Source: Arabidopsis thaliana
Lineage: Eukaryota; Streptophyta; Magnoliopsida; Brassicales; Brassicaceae
Assembly (NCBI RefSeq): GCF_000001735.4
Contig: NC_003070.9
Location: 10,782,001-10,846,000, forward strand
Direction: 5' to 3'
DNA: 64,000 nt
The translations under genes were made by a program, and so were the position numbers. Positions within the stretch are counted from its first letter, which is position 1. Each line of letters begins with the position of its first letter. Of the stretch, positions 49,483 to 62,906 are shown one piece after another. Below the pieces are notes generated by a model. It was not told the DNA's origin, ran no database searches, and saw nothing but the letters and a program-made list of their open reading frames with translations.

Positions 49483-49952
49483 AGGAAGCAATTGGATTGG
49501 CCAGTCCCAAAATAATTCTTTTGTTCTTTTGTTATAATTGATTGTGATCTATCCAGAAGCTCTTTTGTAATAGAGCTTGTAATATACACTGCAAATATAA
49601 TTTCCTTAAGGTATTCGTTTAATCATTCTTTCCATTTGTTTCCTTCGCTAATAAGTGCACCAGAAGTTGTTTGCTGGGTTTCTTCAACTCATTCTCACGC
49701 ACAATTACTCAAGGTTCTTTCCAAATAGTAGAGAAAAACTTATTGAAAGAGTTCTAAACGATACAGCAGGCTTAATGCTCTGTCTAAAGGCAAAGACATG
49801 TCTTAGCTAACTGCAAAATGTAAAGAGTTACAAATACTTGTTTGGTAAAGCCACTCAAAAACGGAAAATACAGCTTGGTTCCTTTCTCGGAAATGGATAG
49901 AGCTTCAAGATCCAGAGAGGACACCGCGGATAGGTGGACAGACGGATGGATC
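49483..49952. other. Convergent 3' flanks of HERK2 and OLA1
   Basis: Tail-to-tail spacer of 470 bp, presumably both 3' UTRs and terminators. Nothing else visible. Confidence 0.6.
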
Positions 49953-52900
49953 TCATTTCTTCCCACCACCGGAAACATTGAACTTGAAGAAAATGATATC
50001 TCCATCCTGAACAACATATGTTTTACCCTCCTGTCTGTATTTTCCTGCGGCCTGCATTAGTTGAAGGGATTATAAATTAGACCAAGTGTCATCGCCATGA
50101 ACATTATAAATATAATCATGCCTCTTCAACGAGGATATCTTGCACAGTGGAGAGCTTCCTTAACATTTTCATGTCTGTTTTTAGAGGCTACTTACTCCAC
50201 CGAGACCTTAAGAGATTGTAGAAGGAAAAGAAGTTATAGACAAATACCTTGACTGCAGGTTCATTGCCAAGTTCCTTGAGATCCTCGAATTTCATGACCT
50301 GTGACATCAACAACAACATTGGAATAAATCACATTGAATTTCAAAACAGAAAAATATTTGATTAGATATGGTTTGCATTAGGATTCTGCTTTGATATCTA
50401 CAGGCCTGCATCGATACTAGGAAATCAACACCAAGATGAATATAAGAATATGCAAGCAAGCATTTGTTTTTGTCAGTGAAAACATAAGAAAGATTATATA
50501 AACTCTATAACAGAACAAATCATCAAAATCTGGAGGGGAAAGGCTTTACGCATGTAAATTTTAGGTAGGAATAAACTAGTGAATTGACCAAGATTCAAGA
50601 GAAATGAGAAAATGGTACCTCAGCACAAATAAATCCTCTCTCAAAATCAGTATGAATGGCCCCTGCAGCTTGAGGAGCCTTTGACTGCCGTCTTATTTGC
50701 CAGCACTTCACCTGCAAATCAAAGTATCATTGATGGATGTATTTTATAAACCATCAAATTCCAGTAACAATGCACTACTTGACACATAACACTGATCATG
50801 CACTACCAAATAGCTCATTACAGAACAATTATGCTTAGAAGAATTTCACAGAGAACTAGAGACTAAAGCGTGTAGTGAAGCCAAGTAAAGTGGGACTGTT
50901 AATACCTCATCAGGCCCTGCTGTAAAGAAGTATATGAGGTTAATTGCTGAAAATCCAGTTTTGATGATCCTCGGAAGAGCACTGTCAAAGCAGCAATGGC
51001 CATAAGATTCAATTTAACAGATTCATAAAGAAAAATCATCTTCAGGAGCAACTATTCATTCGCAAGGTGCTGTTCTTTTATTCCTAACCTTTGCAGTTTG
51101 TTCTCCTCACAATACTTTGCTGCTTCATCTGGGGCCATATCAGCGAGACTCCTTTCAAACACACCACTGAAAGGAATCATAGTATCACCACCGTGTTCTT
51201 GAACCCTACATAATGATGAAACAGATATTTTTAGTTTAGGAGAAGTATAATAAGGTAAGTAAATGTGTAAGCACGTAGCCATATTAGAAACTTTTGCAAC
51301 AACCAAGGGGCAAAATGTTTTACTTATTATTCAACATAGTTTGTGAAAGGATATATATTAGTACCAGGCATGAATCTTTGGCAAGAACTTGTTTTTCTTC
51401 CTCTGATAGTCTCTCTCATTCAGGTTAATCTGTAATTTAAATTTCAGAGTAACCAGTGATCACAAAAAGTCCAACCAAGATGCCTTAATAGTTCTTACAC
51501 TGAGATGAAACACATAGTTGAAACAAACATGAAAGCATAGAGATCAGAAATAGCTAAGGAACACACTATGGTTAAATTTGGGGGCAAATAGTGTCACAAA
51601 AATAGACAGTATGACCTACATTTTGCAAACTGACCCGAAAAAAATTGAGGGAACAAAATTGTCGACTATAGATATGAAAGAAGCAAATGCATTTATCTTG
51701 ATAGAAACAATGGTAACAGAAAGAGATGAACATTCAAGACTACTCACCAAGTAAACAACGGGCTTTGCAGAAAGCAATTGGAAAGTGTTCAAAATCTCGA
51801 TATCAGCTGTTTTCCAGTCCCCAAAACGGACATCCTTACCATCTTCTAGCCAAGCTTTTACCTAAACCAGAGAGGTACAGTCATTTTTTCGGCCAATTAA
51901 TAATTAATGAGCAATAACATTTGCAGAACAAGACTGCATGGTTGTCAAATTATAGCATACCTTTTGCAAGAGCTCAAGTTCTATTTTCAGCTGCTTGTCA
52001 TTGCTCCTCTTCATGCTCTTCTCGACATCATCAATCTTCTTTCCAACAAATTCAATATCCTAAAGTTGCACCAAAGAATTCAGTTTGAAACCAAAACAAC
52101 AATGGATGAAATGAAGATCCAACTAATACAAAAAACAGACTACTGTATTAATATACACAGAAAGGATTTCACGAGTTTGGAGATATAGCAGTCAAATATC
52201 TGTTTAGAGATTTGATTCACCTTTAGCCGCAACTCTTCAGTAATGGTCTCCAAATCTCTAACAGGATCCACGATATCGTCGACATGGATAATATCAGCAT
52301 CTTCAAAAGCACCTGCATATGTTCAATCGAAAAGTCACTAACCACTATATAACTGGCAAGATATCTTACTATCAGCAACTATTAAAGAAACATCCCCGTT
52401 GTTCAAGAACAGATATGCTTGGAGAGGAAAACATAAACTAACTATCGCAATGGCCCTATAGGTATCAAATGGGAAGAAAAATATATAAAGGTTTTTAACC
52501 TGTCTCTCATTGAAAAGCCTGCTCAAGTAGAAATTCAAGACAGCACAAGTAGCAGTACAGTCTAAATTATTCATCAAATCACGCATCACACTAAAACAAA
52601 GCTGGCACTAGGAGAAAAAGCGAGAGGGAAAAACCATACGTAAAACATGGAAAATTCCATCAACTGCACGAATATGGGACAAGAAGTTGTTTCCAAGACC
52701 CTGTCCTTCATGAGCTCCTCTAACAAGCCCAGCAATGTCATGAATTTCCAAGAAAGCTGGAATCTGAGGCATCAAAACAGACAGAAGTCAGCCCATTCAT
52801 AAAGTAATTCAGATAGTAGTAATCTCTTCCTTAACAGCAAGTCATGAAATAAAGTTACAAACTTACCTCACTCTTAGGCTTGTAAGTTTGGCAAAGCCAA

Positions 52901-53454
52901 TCGAACCTCTCATCGGGGATATTCACACGTGCCTCATTAGGCTCAATGGTACAAAAGGGGAAATTCTCAGCTGGAATTGAAAGCTTTGTAAGAGTGTTGA
53001 AAAGAGTAGATTTTCCAACATTTGGTAACCCAACCTGCGATGCCACAAACAATTCCCATAGTGAATAACATCAATACTTCTCCATATCATCATATCAACC
53101 ATGAACAATCAACCTTAATCACTGTATCAAAGAAGCAGTTTCTTAAATATGGATTAAACATCTAAAAGAGTACAGTGACAAACACAACGAAACAAACAAT
53201 ATCATCATGCATCACTGATGAGTTAATAGATCTCTCCCGGCAAAACTCAGAAGAAGAAAAAAAAAAAAAACTTTTATCGAGGAAAGTATTGCGATGAGCA
53301 AATCTACCATTCACCATTCGAAATTAATCAACTTGGATTCTAAAAGAGAGATGAAGAGAAAAATTACAATTCCGATCTTGAGGTGAGAAGAGAAACGGCC
53401 AAGAATAGGCCTCTCTACGGGACCTGCATCTTTAGCTTTGGCTTTCGGAGGCAT
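49953..53454 (-). CDS. OLA1: OLA1/YchF1, Obg-type nucleotide hydrolase
   Basis: Twelve exons in order: 53454-53368, 53034-52867, 52763-52640, 52312-52221, 52059-51961, 51861-51748, 51429-51365, 51205-51089, 50981-50906, 50711-50619, 50298-50248, 50051-49953; 394 residues, the YchF1 length. G1 loop GLPNVGKST at 31-39 (intron 1 falls right before it), G3 DIAGL at 94-98, and G4 NLNE at 230-233 in place of NKxD, the change that lets YchF proteins use ATP as well as GTP. A C-terminal TGS domain covers roughly 303-390. It binds ribosomes and links to stress and defence responses in plants. Confidence 0.97.
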
Positions 53455-53975
53455 CTTTCTCAAAGTCTCGAGCTTGAAAGTGAAGCGAAGCTCTAAGATA
53501 TTCTAGGGTTTTTGCTGATTAACAAAGCCTAGCAGAAGAAGCTACAAGACGCCGACGCCGAGGTTAAAGAGAGATTGCTCAGCTGGTTTACGGACCGGTT
53601 TAAATCGGAGGGTCAATTCCCGGTTTACTTTTAACCATTTGCGGGACATTTACCAAAATACAAAGAGCTATTTTTAACCAATTTTGTGGACAAAGTAAAC
53701 CCAATATTGAACACTAAACCGAGAAATCAATCATTCAGCATTTCAACTTAACCAAATTAAACCGAAACTCAAATTAGGTAATCATAAACCAACTGACTAA
53801 ATTTTACTTCATAGATGTTCTTCAAAATTTTGCTACAAAACCACATGCGATCAGATAATACCACAGACTCGCACAAAACTCATGTCAACTTCTTTTTTTT
53901 AGAGTTTACGCACTAGCTAAGAGATTGTAATAAGAAACCTACATTGCAAAATTGCATTCCCTCTCTCTATGACTA
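53455..53975. other. OLA1 promoter and RRN3 3' flank
   Basis: OLA1 leader and promoter on the left; RRN3 3' UTR on the right. Contains ACCGGTTTAAATCGG and ACCGAAAC-type words near 53595-53770 but no gene. Confidence 0.55.
53504..53511 (-). promoter_or_regulatory. telo-box AAACCCTA upstream of OLA1
   Basis: AAACCCTA on the minus strand about 50 bp before the OLA1 ATG. Typical of plant translation-related genes; activity inferred. Confidence 0.4.
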
Positions 53976-56900
53976 TTAGATTAAGAAGGATTCAGGAGGA
54001 CTAGTGGATGGTCTGATTCTTGAAGGCATCTTCAAGAGCCTCTCTGTTTCTCGCATGAAAGAGTGTTTCGGAGTTGTAGACATCGTGTTCATCTCACTAT
54101 CAAGTTCAACGTCATCGTCAGGTTCCTCCGCACTGTCTGCATCTCCATTCACTATGACCTCATCACAAAGCTCTTCGTCACCATCTTCTCCATAAGTCGT
54201 TTTCACCATTGACCAGAAGTTGAAGTTCGGGGAGATGTAGCTTCAAGAATTGACAAGAAAACACGTGTGAGAAAGAGAGTTCAAGCCTATCCAATGCAAA
54301 TACTTTGATTCATCACTTGTTTTATCATATTAAAATAATTTTCAATGTCATTTCAAGACTGTAATTAAGATGTATGCAGTAGAATTTGTATCAAATATGC
54401 CCAGGTCGGGTAAATTCATCCAGTGAGTCAAGAACCTTGTGTAAGATTCTCACATTGATTTGTCCTTACTTTGGAAGAGAAAAAATAATCAAGAGTAAAG
54501 ATAGCAAACCTGCTAGACATTTTCAACAAGCACGGGTCAAACGGGAAGAATGTGTCAAGCCTTTCAAAGCCACCAAAAGCACGAGAGAGCTCAGACTCGT
54601 GTAGGTCATCGAAAATGAAGGATTCTGAGACAATGAACAGACCACCAGCTTTGGCTTGTTTAAGGAACTCGGAAACTACAGATGGAAGACACACCTGTTC
54701 ACACAAAATGAATGGTGCAAGCATAATGCATTTGATACTTGGAGTGAAGACTACTTAAAATAACAGTTGAGCTATGAGAAGAAAATGATTAGTGTAAGTC
54801 ACCCACCAGTAGTGGGTTTAGTTTGTGAGATAAAATTGACTCCAATGATCTAAACTGCGATTGAAAGCGAGGAATCTCCACTATGGATCTCATTCGGAAG
54901 CATAGCACATACAAGATTGCCTACAGTCATAGAAAAGTAACAACTTTAAGCGATACATGACATAATAGCATATGATCCCAAACGCCAATAAGCTTCTGGT
55001 AAGGGTGTGAACATTAACAATGATTGATAACTAGAGACGTCAATGATTTCACAGAAGAGTTCTTAAGGAATCAAAAGCCATAAGATGGTCTTAAACTTGG
55101 ACTATACCTGACATCCAGAATAGAACACTTGATGTGCTTCTGGCTTCACATCATCATTGCATGTTCCGCAATATTCCGCACACTCGTCCACCAATCTAGG
55201 ATTTCAGCAAAAGAGAAACTATGTTACAACAAAGCGAGACTTAAATCAGATCAAACAATTACATTTTCCATTTTTTAGCAATACGTACCTTTTCAACATG
55301 CTAGCCACAAAAGAAGCAGGCAAAAACTTTCCACGAGACAAATAGCTAGCTAGATAAGCCACTGCACTCATCCTGTTAAGTATAAAGAGAAAACAAAAGA
55401 ATACACAAGTGGTGATTAGAACAATATTAGCTTCATATCATGCAGAGAAATCTTTACCAAGAAGGACAAGATTAAACTCGCCTAGTAAGTCGACATGTGT
55501 TGCTGGAGAGATATATGTCCAACAGCTTACTGGCAAATCTCACACCACAATTTTCAGGATCTAGTGAGCATGCATAGAACATCAGAAACTGCAGATGAAA
55601 GTAGAGTGAGTCTAAGCCAAGACATCACATGCCGATAATGAACTAATGCTAGAAGCCTACAATGAAAACTTTGTAGTATGTAAGGTGATAGCTTTGATGC
55701 CTACCTGTGAAAATTTTGTTTTGTATGTGTTCAGAATATAGTTCTCGAACGACTTAAAGAGGATTTCAAATACCTATGCCAAAATGAAAAACAGAAACAC
55801 CAAAAGATCAATGAATCTACCACAAAGGAAAGGAAAAATATGTTGAACAAGTACCATTTGGTGCCATACCTCATCCAAACGATCAGAGTTTTGACAGGAT
55901 TCTAGATGATGAAAAAATAGGACCATCAATTTGTCCAACAGTTCAGAGACTACATTTCCACCTGAAGTATTTTGTTTTAGAGCCCCCACTGGAAACTGCA
56001 AAAAGAGATCAAATTTATGAATGATGACACATTCTTCTCCAGGAAACCAGAGGTCATGTCTAACATTTCACAACAAGAGAAAATGGTATCTTGTCATCAA
56101 GTAACTTTCGATCATTACTAAACAGAGTAAGTTTCGGGATTTTGCAAAGATAGCAAAAAATTACACTAACCCTACCTCGTCTCCTTCATTCATAGTGCTT
56201 TCAACTGCATCTTCAAGTTCCATATCAAACATGCCTCCATTAGAGTCATCACATCCACTTACCAACTACAAAGATGCTCAAGCATATCATTCACTTGCCA
56301 CTTTACTTAGTGGCTACATTTTTATAAAAAATTAACATCTACTTACATCTAAATCTAGCATCCTCTCCATTACCATCATAAGAATCACGCTGCCAACAAC
56401 TTCTCCGATTGAGCTATTCTCCAACCTCAACAGGTTATCCACATATGTCACTATAGACTTCAAGACAAAAAGATAGTTTCAATTCTTTACCACCAATATG
56501 ACCTCACTGTTACATAGTCTAAACTATAACCAAAAAAAAAAAAACTTACAGGGTCCTTTTTGTCAATTTTACGCATGTTCTGCGCAAGTATAGACACTAA
56601 ATTCCAGGGAGCAAGAGGAATTAAATAAGAAATCTTGTGAAGGGCTGCATGCACCCGTGGATGAACTTCCTGCATCTTTTTGACTAATTGGGTTTGTGAA
56701 ACTTTATGCTTAAAAGTAGGTTGACTGAAATTTCTTACGAGCATATTCAAACAAGGATCCAGATATTTTCCACTAGTAGCGGCCTCATGATGAGAAACAA
56801 CAAAAACACAAAATGTTATTCTCTACAACCAGATTATAAATTCATTGACATTAGGAGTAGTTGCTGAGTTGTGTACCAGTGATATGATTAGGTCCACCAA

Positions 56901-57524
56901 TGCATCCATTACACTAGGTCTGTGACTATGATACCACAAGCTCATCTTAAAAATCTAATCACAATAAATGGGATGAAATTCAGAGAAAGGATAGAAGGGC
57001 ATGTCTTTAACAAGTATATATGGATTCAACTGTGAGCTCATGCAATAAAAACTTACAGCTTCAAGAAGATCTTTATGATGAACTAAATCTATCCAAGCAA
57101 CGGAAACTGATAGACTTTTCAAGACTGTCTGCAAAACGAATGAAAATGGAGATATTTTAGTAACAACAAATTCAAAACAAGAATTGATTGTCATATGAGG
57201 GAGGAAAAGGAAACACCTCAAGCTGTGCCACTGCATCGAAATCAGCGTCTTCTGTAAGGCACATCACTGTTTTAAGCTGACTATAATCGTCGGTATCTCC
57301 CTGGATTTGATTAAAGAAAACACTTTTAACGAACACGAACACACACTGACACACACATATATATACATAGTGTACTTGGAAGAAGTAACATCTGTAGCAA
57401 CACTCACATTTTGGACAGATGCAAGGGCCTTTCTAACGGCAAACACCAAATCTGTGTCGGTATATTCAGCGTTGTCCATTGCATTTGAGTTGAACGGAAC
57501 ACTCGGAAATTCTTCTGCTCCCAT
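53976..57524 (-). CDS. RRN3-type RNA polymerase I initiation factor (TIF-IA)
   Basis: Fifteen exons in order: 57524-57408, 57300-57217, 57128-57057, 56945-56877, 56783-56550, 56457-56347, 56265-56176, 55995-55870, 55773-55705, 55588-55482, 55372-55289, 55195-55108, 54920-54807, 54694-54510, 54240-53976; 604 residues, all phases consistent. RRN3 hallmarks are visible: VHPRVHAALHKISYLIPLAP, SIVTYVDNLLRLENSSIGE, TRMSAVAYLASYLSRGKFLP, and FFPFDPCLL with an acidic segment after it. RRN3 bridges Pol I to the rDNA promoter factors in the nucleolus. The intron after exon 10 uses a GC donor. The acidic C-terminus (DADSAEEPDDDVELDSE) and Ser-rich end are potential phospho-regulatory regions. Resembles At1g30590. 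Confidence 0.94.
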
Positions 57525-57996
57525 TCTCTATGAACACAAAACACAGCTACTGCTGCTACTTCAGAATTTTGCCAAGAATCTCCTTAATTTAACCTACTAA
57601 AGAACAAAACAAACCATCAAAATGCAAGGAGCACGAAAGTAAACAGTAGATTATGTATAAAGCCCCCTTTAAGAAACCACCCTAACAATTTGCTTCTAAA
57701 CCAAGTAACGACGCCTACTATTGAAATCAAAACCAGAAACCATCATAAACAAAGGTTAAATAACTCACAAAAGATAAACAATTGTACTCTCTCTGCTTCA
57801 CTTAGCTAAGCAGCTCAAGCACCAGAAGATAGCGAATTTCGTCGGAATTTGAAAAATTAATCCGAACCCGGGAAAAAGGAGAATAAATCACGAAAGGTTT
57901 AAGCTTTGATGTGACTCTCCAACGTCTTCGTCTTCTTCTTCTCTGTGTCGTCGGCTAAGGAGTCAGAAGAAGAAGAGAGAAGAAGTTCGATGGATC
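57525..57996. promoter_or_regulatory. RRN3 leader and proximal promoter
   Basis: The DNA upstream of the RRN3 ATG up to the transposon target duplication. CT-rich coding-strand stretches near 57910-57990 look like leader. Exact start site not determinable. Confidence 0.5.
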
Positions 57997-58004
57997 CGCG
58001 AAAC

Positions 58005-58941
58005 TAGGCCTGGGATTTCGGATTAAACCGAACAAACCGAACCGAACAAACCGATTTTTTCGGTTCCGATTACCGACTATGAAGAGAAGGCTAAACCGAT
58101 CGGCAAAATTATAATTGGAGTTCGGTTCTCGGTTCGGTTCGGTTCGGCAGACATAACCGATCGGTTTTCTCGGTTAATAGATACTACCTATAAAAAGATA
58201 AAAAAAACCTAGATCTAATCTTCATAGCTTCTTGTTCTCTATCTCGTTTCTTCTTTTCTCCTTCAACCTTCTTCTTGCACCTTCGTTATTTTCATAACTC
58301 TTCCTTCTCCATCCCTTTTCTTTTGTTCTCTTCTTCTTACTCCGCCTCGACATCGATCCATGCCAGTGTTATTCTAGAGAGAATTAAAACGTAGTAGCCT
58401 AATCATCCTCATCCATGGCTATTTTAAGTCAATTCTCTCCATTGCATGTGGTGTTGACTATGGTAGCACGTTAGGGGCAGATTTTGTTACGGAGATATTC
58501 TCATCCCTCGCCATTGTCGTCACCGTCTCCTTCGCAGATCCGCTGGAGGGAGAGAAGAGGGTAGCGGCGGCAAGATACCATGAACCCTAATTGTTAATGG
58601 GCTTAAATTTATTTATTTTGGGCTGAAGTTTATTTTCGTTTTGGCCCCTTTATTAATTTGTAACTGTAATTTTTTGTTTATCTTGGCCCATTCTACAATT
58701 TTTTTGACCCAATATCTTGTTTTTGGGATTACTCGGTTTGAATTAACCGAATTTAAAAAAAAATCGGTTTAATTCGGAGTTGATTTTAAAGCCTATAACC
58801 GAACCGAACAAATTGGGAACCGAACCGACCCGAACCGAATCTTTATTCGGTTCAATTCGGCAGAATTTTAAAGAACCGAAAAAACCGAAAAACCGATTAA
58901 ACCGAACCGATTAACCCGAGTTAACCGAATGCCCAAGCCTA
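58005..58941. mobile_element. Non-autonomous hAT-like transposon
   Basis: A 937-bp element flanked by an exact 8-bp direct repeat CGCGAAAC (57997-58004 and 58942-58949), the duplication size of hAT transposons. Ends are inverted: TAGGCCTGGGATTTCGG on the left, TAGGCTTGGGCATTCGG on the opposite strand at the right. Both subterminal regions (about 58020-58190 and 58735-58930) are packed with CGGTT/AACCG words in inverted arrangement, such as GGTTCGGTTCGGTTCGG near 58129. The interior (58200-58700) has no transposase ORF. Confidence 0.85.
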
Positions 58942-58949
58942 CGCGAAAC

Positions 58950-59340
58950 CCTCAAAATTAACAATTTAACCCTTCTTTATGAAGCTAATGACGAAAATAC
59001 CCCTATTCTTTGTTTGTTTGGACCTTATTTTTTGTTTCGTTGTGTTTGGGTATTTAACTACTGTTTGTCACTCTCAGCACCCCACATTGGCAAACAAAGC
59101 TCAAGATTCAAGAAAAAGACCACTTTAAAATACTCAAACATCCAAAAGATTGGATTAGATTAATATTCAATCAACTTCATCATTCCAAAAGCATTTACAA
59201 ACTACAAATCTCTCTAAAGCTTTTTAAGCAATGCACAAAAACATATAACTAACCCCAAAAAAAGAAAAAGAATTTGATCAACTCCCTTAAGTTTGTTTCA
59301 TCATCACACAAAAACCTCTGCATGTAACAAACCTATTTTT
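58950..59340. other. SBT2.1 3' flank
   Basis: AT-rich spacer between the transposon and the SBT2.1 stop codon, probably its 3' UTR; no gene. Confidence 0.55.
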
Positions 59341-62300
59341 TCAGACAGCAATCTTGTAGATGACTGCCACTGGAATGTTAACAACGTGACCTCTATCTCC
59401 AAACAGTCCAATTCTCCCAAAACTAGCCATCGAAACATTCTTCATCGCTCGAAAGACAAGGCTCAAGACCCGTGTCTGCCCGTTTCCTATTGTAAACTTG
59501 GCAGGTGAGACCTTAACCGAGACTGAGTCCGGTGCCATCCACCCGACTATATATGTTTCGTTTGTAGCCGTGGTTGCGATATTAGTCACCCATCTTAGGA
59601 CGGCTCGAGTCCCAACGAGTTTAGCTATTGTGACTGAGGGTAGGTTCAAGTCAGAGGCTGCAAGGGAAGAGTTGTATGACGAGCAGCTTTCACCGGTGTA
59701 GTTGAGAACGACTGGAGATGATCCGTTGATACCACAGAGAAACTTCATGTATTCATTGTAACCTACATTTGCAGCCACATTTCATATCAGTGATTGATCT
59801 CCTTTTTCATATGCTCAAGGTAAAATAATATGAACATTGGGGGTTCAAGAAAGTATTTACCTATGTCAAAAATCAAACCAGGGTCAAGAGCTGCAGTTGC
59901 ATTAACAAATCCGCTACCCATATCAAACGGTGTTGCAGGGGACTGACTAATGTCGGGGTTTAAGACAGTGCGTTGCGCCATTATATGCTCACCCTTTCTG
60001 TCTGATAGAGAAGCCGTTGTTGAAAGTGCGGATGCAATGGCTGCAGGAGTGAAATGTGGGAACTTCTGCTTGATGAGCGCCGCAATCCCGGTTACATGTG
60101 GAGCAGACATGCTTGTCCCCGATTCCATCGCAAAACGTTCACCTAAATATCGCCAATTCAAGATCTCAAAAAGACTACTAGAAACACATAATGAGTAATC
60201 TGATAAAGAGAAATGAGGGTATGTGTACCTTGAAAATCATTTGTACCAATGCCAAGAGGACTCCAAGCTCCCCATATCGCGTTTCCGGGAGCTACTAAGT
60301 TGGGTTTCATTATATCAGCATCAACGAAAGAATCATCTTCTGGGTCAGGTCCCCTAGCAGAGAAATACATGACCTTGGGAGCTGTAATGCCATAGGTAGG
60401 CCTCATGCCACCAACAATTTTAGCAACAGACGCAGACCCAACAATCTTCCCTGAACCATTTTCCCTCAACAGAGAAGAATTGTAATACCGGAGTAAAGCC
60501 TGCATGTAGACCATAGGAAGAGCTAAGTTACATTCTTGTTCAGAGTTTAATACACTACTTCACATTTTAAGACTTTGATTATACCTGAGAATCTTGGGGG
60601 GAGGATATTAGAATTCCCGGTATATCCATTGGACTTGAAGTCATCTGAAAACCGGTGGCAGAAGGATCTATATAGAAGACAAGGCCTGCTGCTGTTAAGT
60701 TCTTAGCTGTAAGTAATGCTTGTTTGATGGTTGAGACACCGAGAATGAATCGTACTGTATAACTACAGACAAGGATCTTTCCTTGCACCAGCTTCTGATC
60801 GAAGCTACTTGAATCTTGGCATTCCCCAACATATATAGCATCCATAACAGTTGTACCATTGCGAAGCGCATGTGTAGCTAAAACAAGTTTATGCATTATT
60901 CTTGTACCAGCTAATAAAACATGAGAAACCGGTTAGGTCAGGTCTAGATGGTAATCAAGCAAGAAGAAGCTAAGCTATAATCCAAAATGGACTTACATGC
61001 GAGTCCAACACCAGGAATAGTGACATTATTTCCGAGGATTATCGAGTTACTATATACTCTATCATGAGATGTAGCTCCTACTGTGAAGATCCATGGACTG
61101 AAGGAAGACATGCTCTTAGGAGCTGGTCCTGTGTTTCCAGCTGCTTGCACTACAAAGATCCCGGCTTTCACAGCTGAAAGCAATGCCATATCGATTGGGT
61201 TAAAGAACGTAGCGATACCAGGAGGACGTCTATTTGGTGTGATTGATAAGTTTATTATGTCAACTCCATCTTGAGCCGCCTGCAAAAGAAAACATCCATA
61301 ACCATGTCAAACATAAGAAAAACTGTTTATCAAAGTTTCTGTTACAAAAGTAACATTTTTAGTTACCTGATCTATGGCTGCAATGATATCTGCAGCAAAG
61401 CCTCCAAACCTCTTATACAATGCCTTGTAGATAGCAATACTAACAAGAAAAGACAAGACTTTTAGTTTCTATATGAATTGTTTCCATAGTGAACATCATT
61501 CCGTGGTATTGACTTACTGAGCACGAGGAGCCATCCCGCTAGCATTTCCAAGGCGATGACCCGCAACTACCACCGGGATCCCGTGATTCCCAGCTGCAAC
61601 AGAAGCTGTGTGCCTGAACAAATCAACCAATATCAGACATAACAACTTGGGTGGTCAATTAGTTAATCAGCATCTGAGTGGATAATATACACTTACGTGC
61701 CATGCCCTTCACCATCAAATGGTGAAGCATCATCCTGAGATGAATTCAAGACTCCTCTACTGAGAGCAGACTCAGCAAAATGGCGTGCTCCAATGAGTTT
61801 CCTATTGCAAGAACCGGGCGGGAAACCAATGGTAACTTCACAGACGCCAGTAAAGTGAGGAGGGACCGAATATGTATGCCCCGAGATTTTGTCACTGAAA
61901 CTAGGATGAGTGGGATCAATTCCAGTATCAATAAAGCCTATAACAACTCCTTCTCCTGCATATTCAGAGCCTCCATCACGGAGCCAAGCTCCACGAGGCA
62001 AACCTAAGAACTGTGGTGTGTGAGTAGTTGCTTTCTCGACCAGAAAGTCCAGAACCACATTTTCCACTTCTTCTCTAGCTGCAAGTCTATCAGCCTAAAG
62101 AAAAAACAAACCAGTTTTCAAACTCAAGAGCTCATAACAATGAACAAACACTAACATTTAGACATTCATATACTGTTTCCAAGACAATGTAAGTACCTGT
62201 TTTCGAGTAAGAACCGCGGAAAACCCATTGATAAGATAGTGGTAACTATAAAGCTTAAGGTAATTCTCCTTTCTCAATACATTTCTCAGCAATGAATCGT

Positions 62301-62906
62301 GAACTCTAATAATAGAAGCACTTCGGTTCCTATATATGTATAAACAAAGAGATTATAATCATACTATAGCATAAAGGTTTCAGCTTGAAGGCATTAGACA
62401 TTAATGTTAATAGCTTCGTTTAACAACATAAAGGTTTCAACTTGGAGCACGAATTCAACAGGCATGCCTATATATCCGTTTAGACTTTCAGGAAAAGACC
62501 AAAGACACAAGAGACAAGTAATCTGGGACCCAAAATTGACGAATTTCAACTAATGTCGGTCTATGAAGATTGAGAAAAAGACCAAACCCTCCCGGAAAAA
62601 TCAACAGCGATTCCACGAAGAAATCAAACCCTGGATAAAGATTGAAACTTTGAAGAACAAAAAGAAAGAATGGTAACTTTTTTCTACATACAATGTTCTG
62701 TAAATTTGGGACGAAGTAGCGGTAAGGCTGTGTTTAGAGTCACTCGATTCTCTGCCGGAGAAATGAACAGATGGACGGTCCTTGAGAGTAACAATGTAAA
62801 CAGCAGAAGAAACGGTTGCGTTTTGGTCAGACTCAGCCAAACAGAACACAGACGACGAAACCAAACAGAGAAGGAACACAAAACGAACAAGAGAAGACTC
62901 ATCCAT
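59341..62906 (-). CDS. SBT2.1: SBT2.1, subtilisin-like serine protease
   Basis: Ten exons in order: 62906-62692, 62329-62197, 62094-61697, 61613-61518, 61439-61367, 61279-60997, 60910-60585, 60499-60229, 60142-59861, 59762-59341; 832 residues. Signal peptide (FVFLLCLVSSSVFCLA), I9 inhibitor propeptide at about 35-135 (AVYIVTLKDRPSVHFSG), then the S8 catalytic domain. The full catalytic set is present: Asp172 (IDTGID), His247 (GHGTHTAS), Asn354 (AAGNTGP), Ser609 (GTSMSAPHVTG). A PA-type insertion lies between Asn and Ser. The fibronectin-III-like domain closes the chain. Expected to be a secreted or apoplastic protease active after propeptide removal; substrates unknown. Resembles At1g30600. 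Confidence 0.95.
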
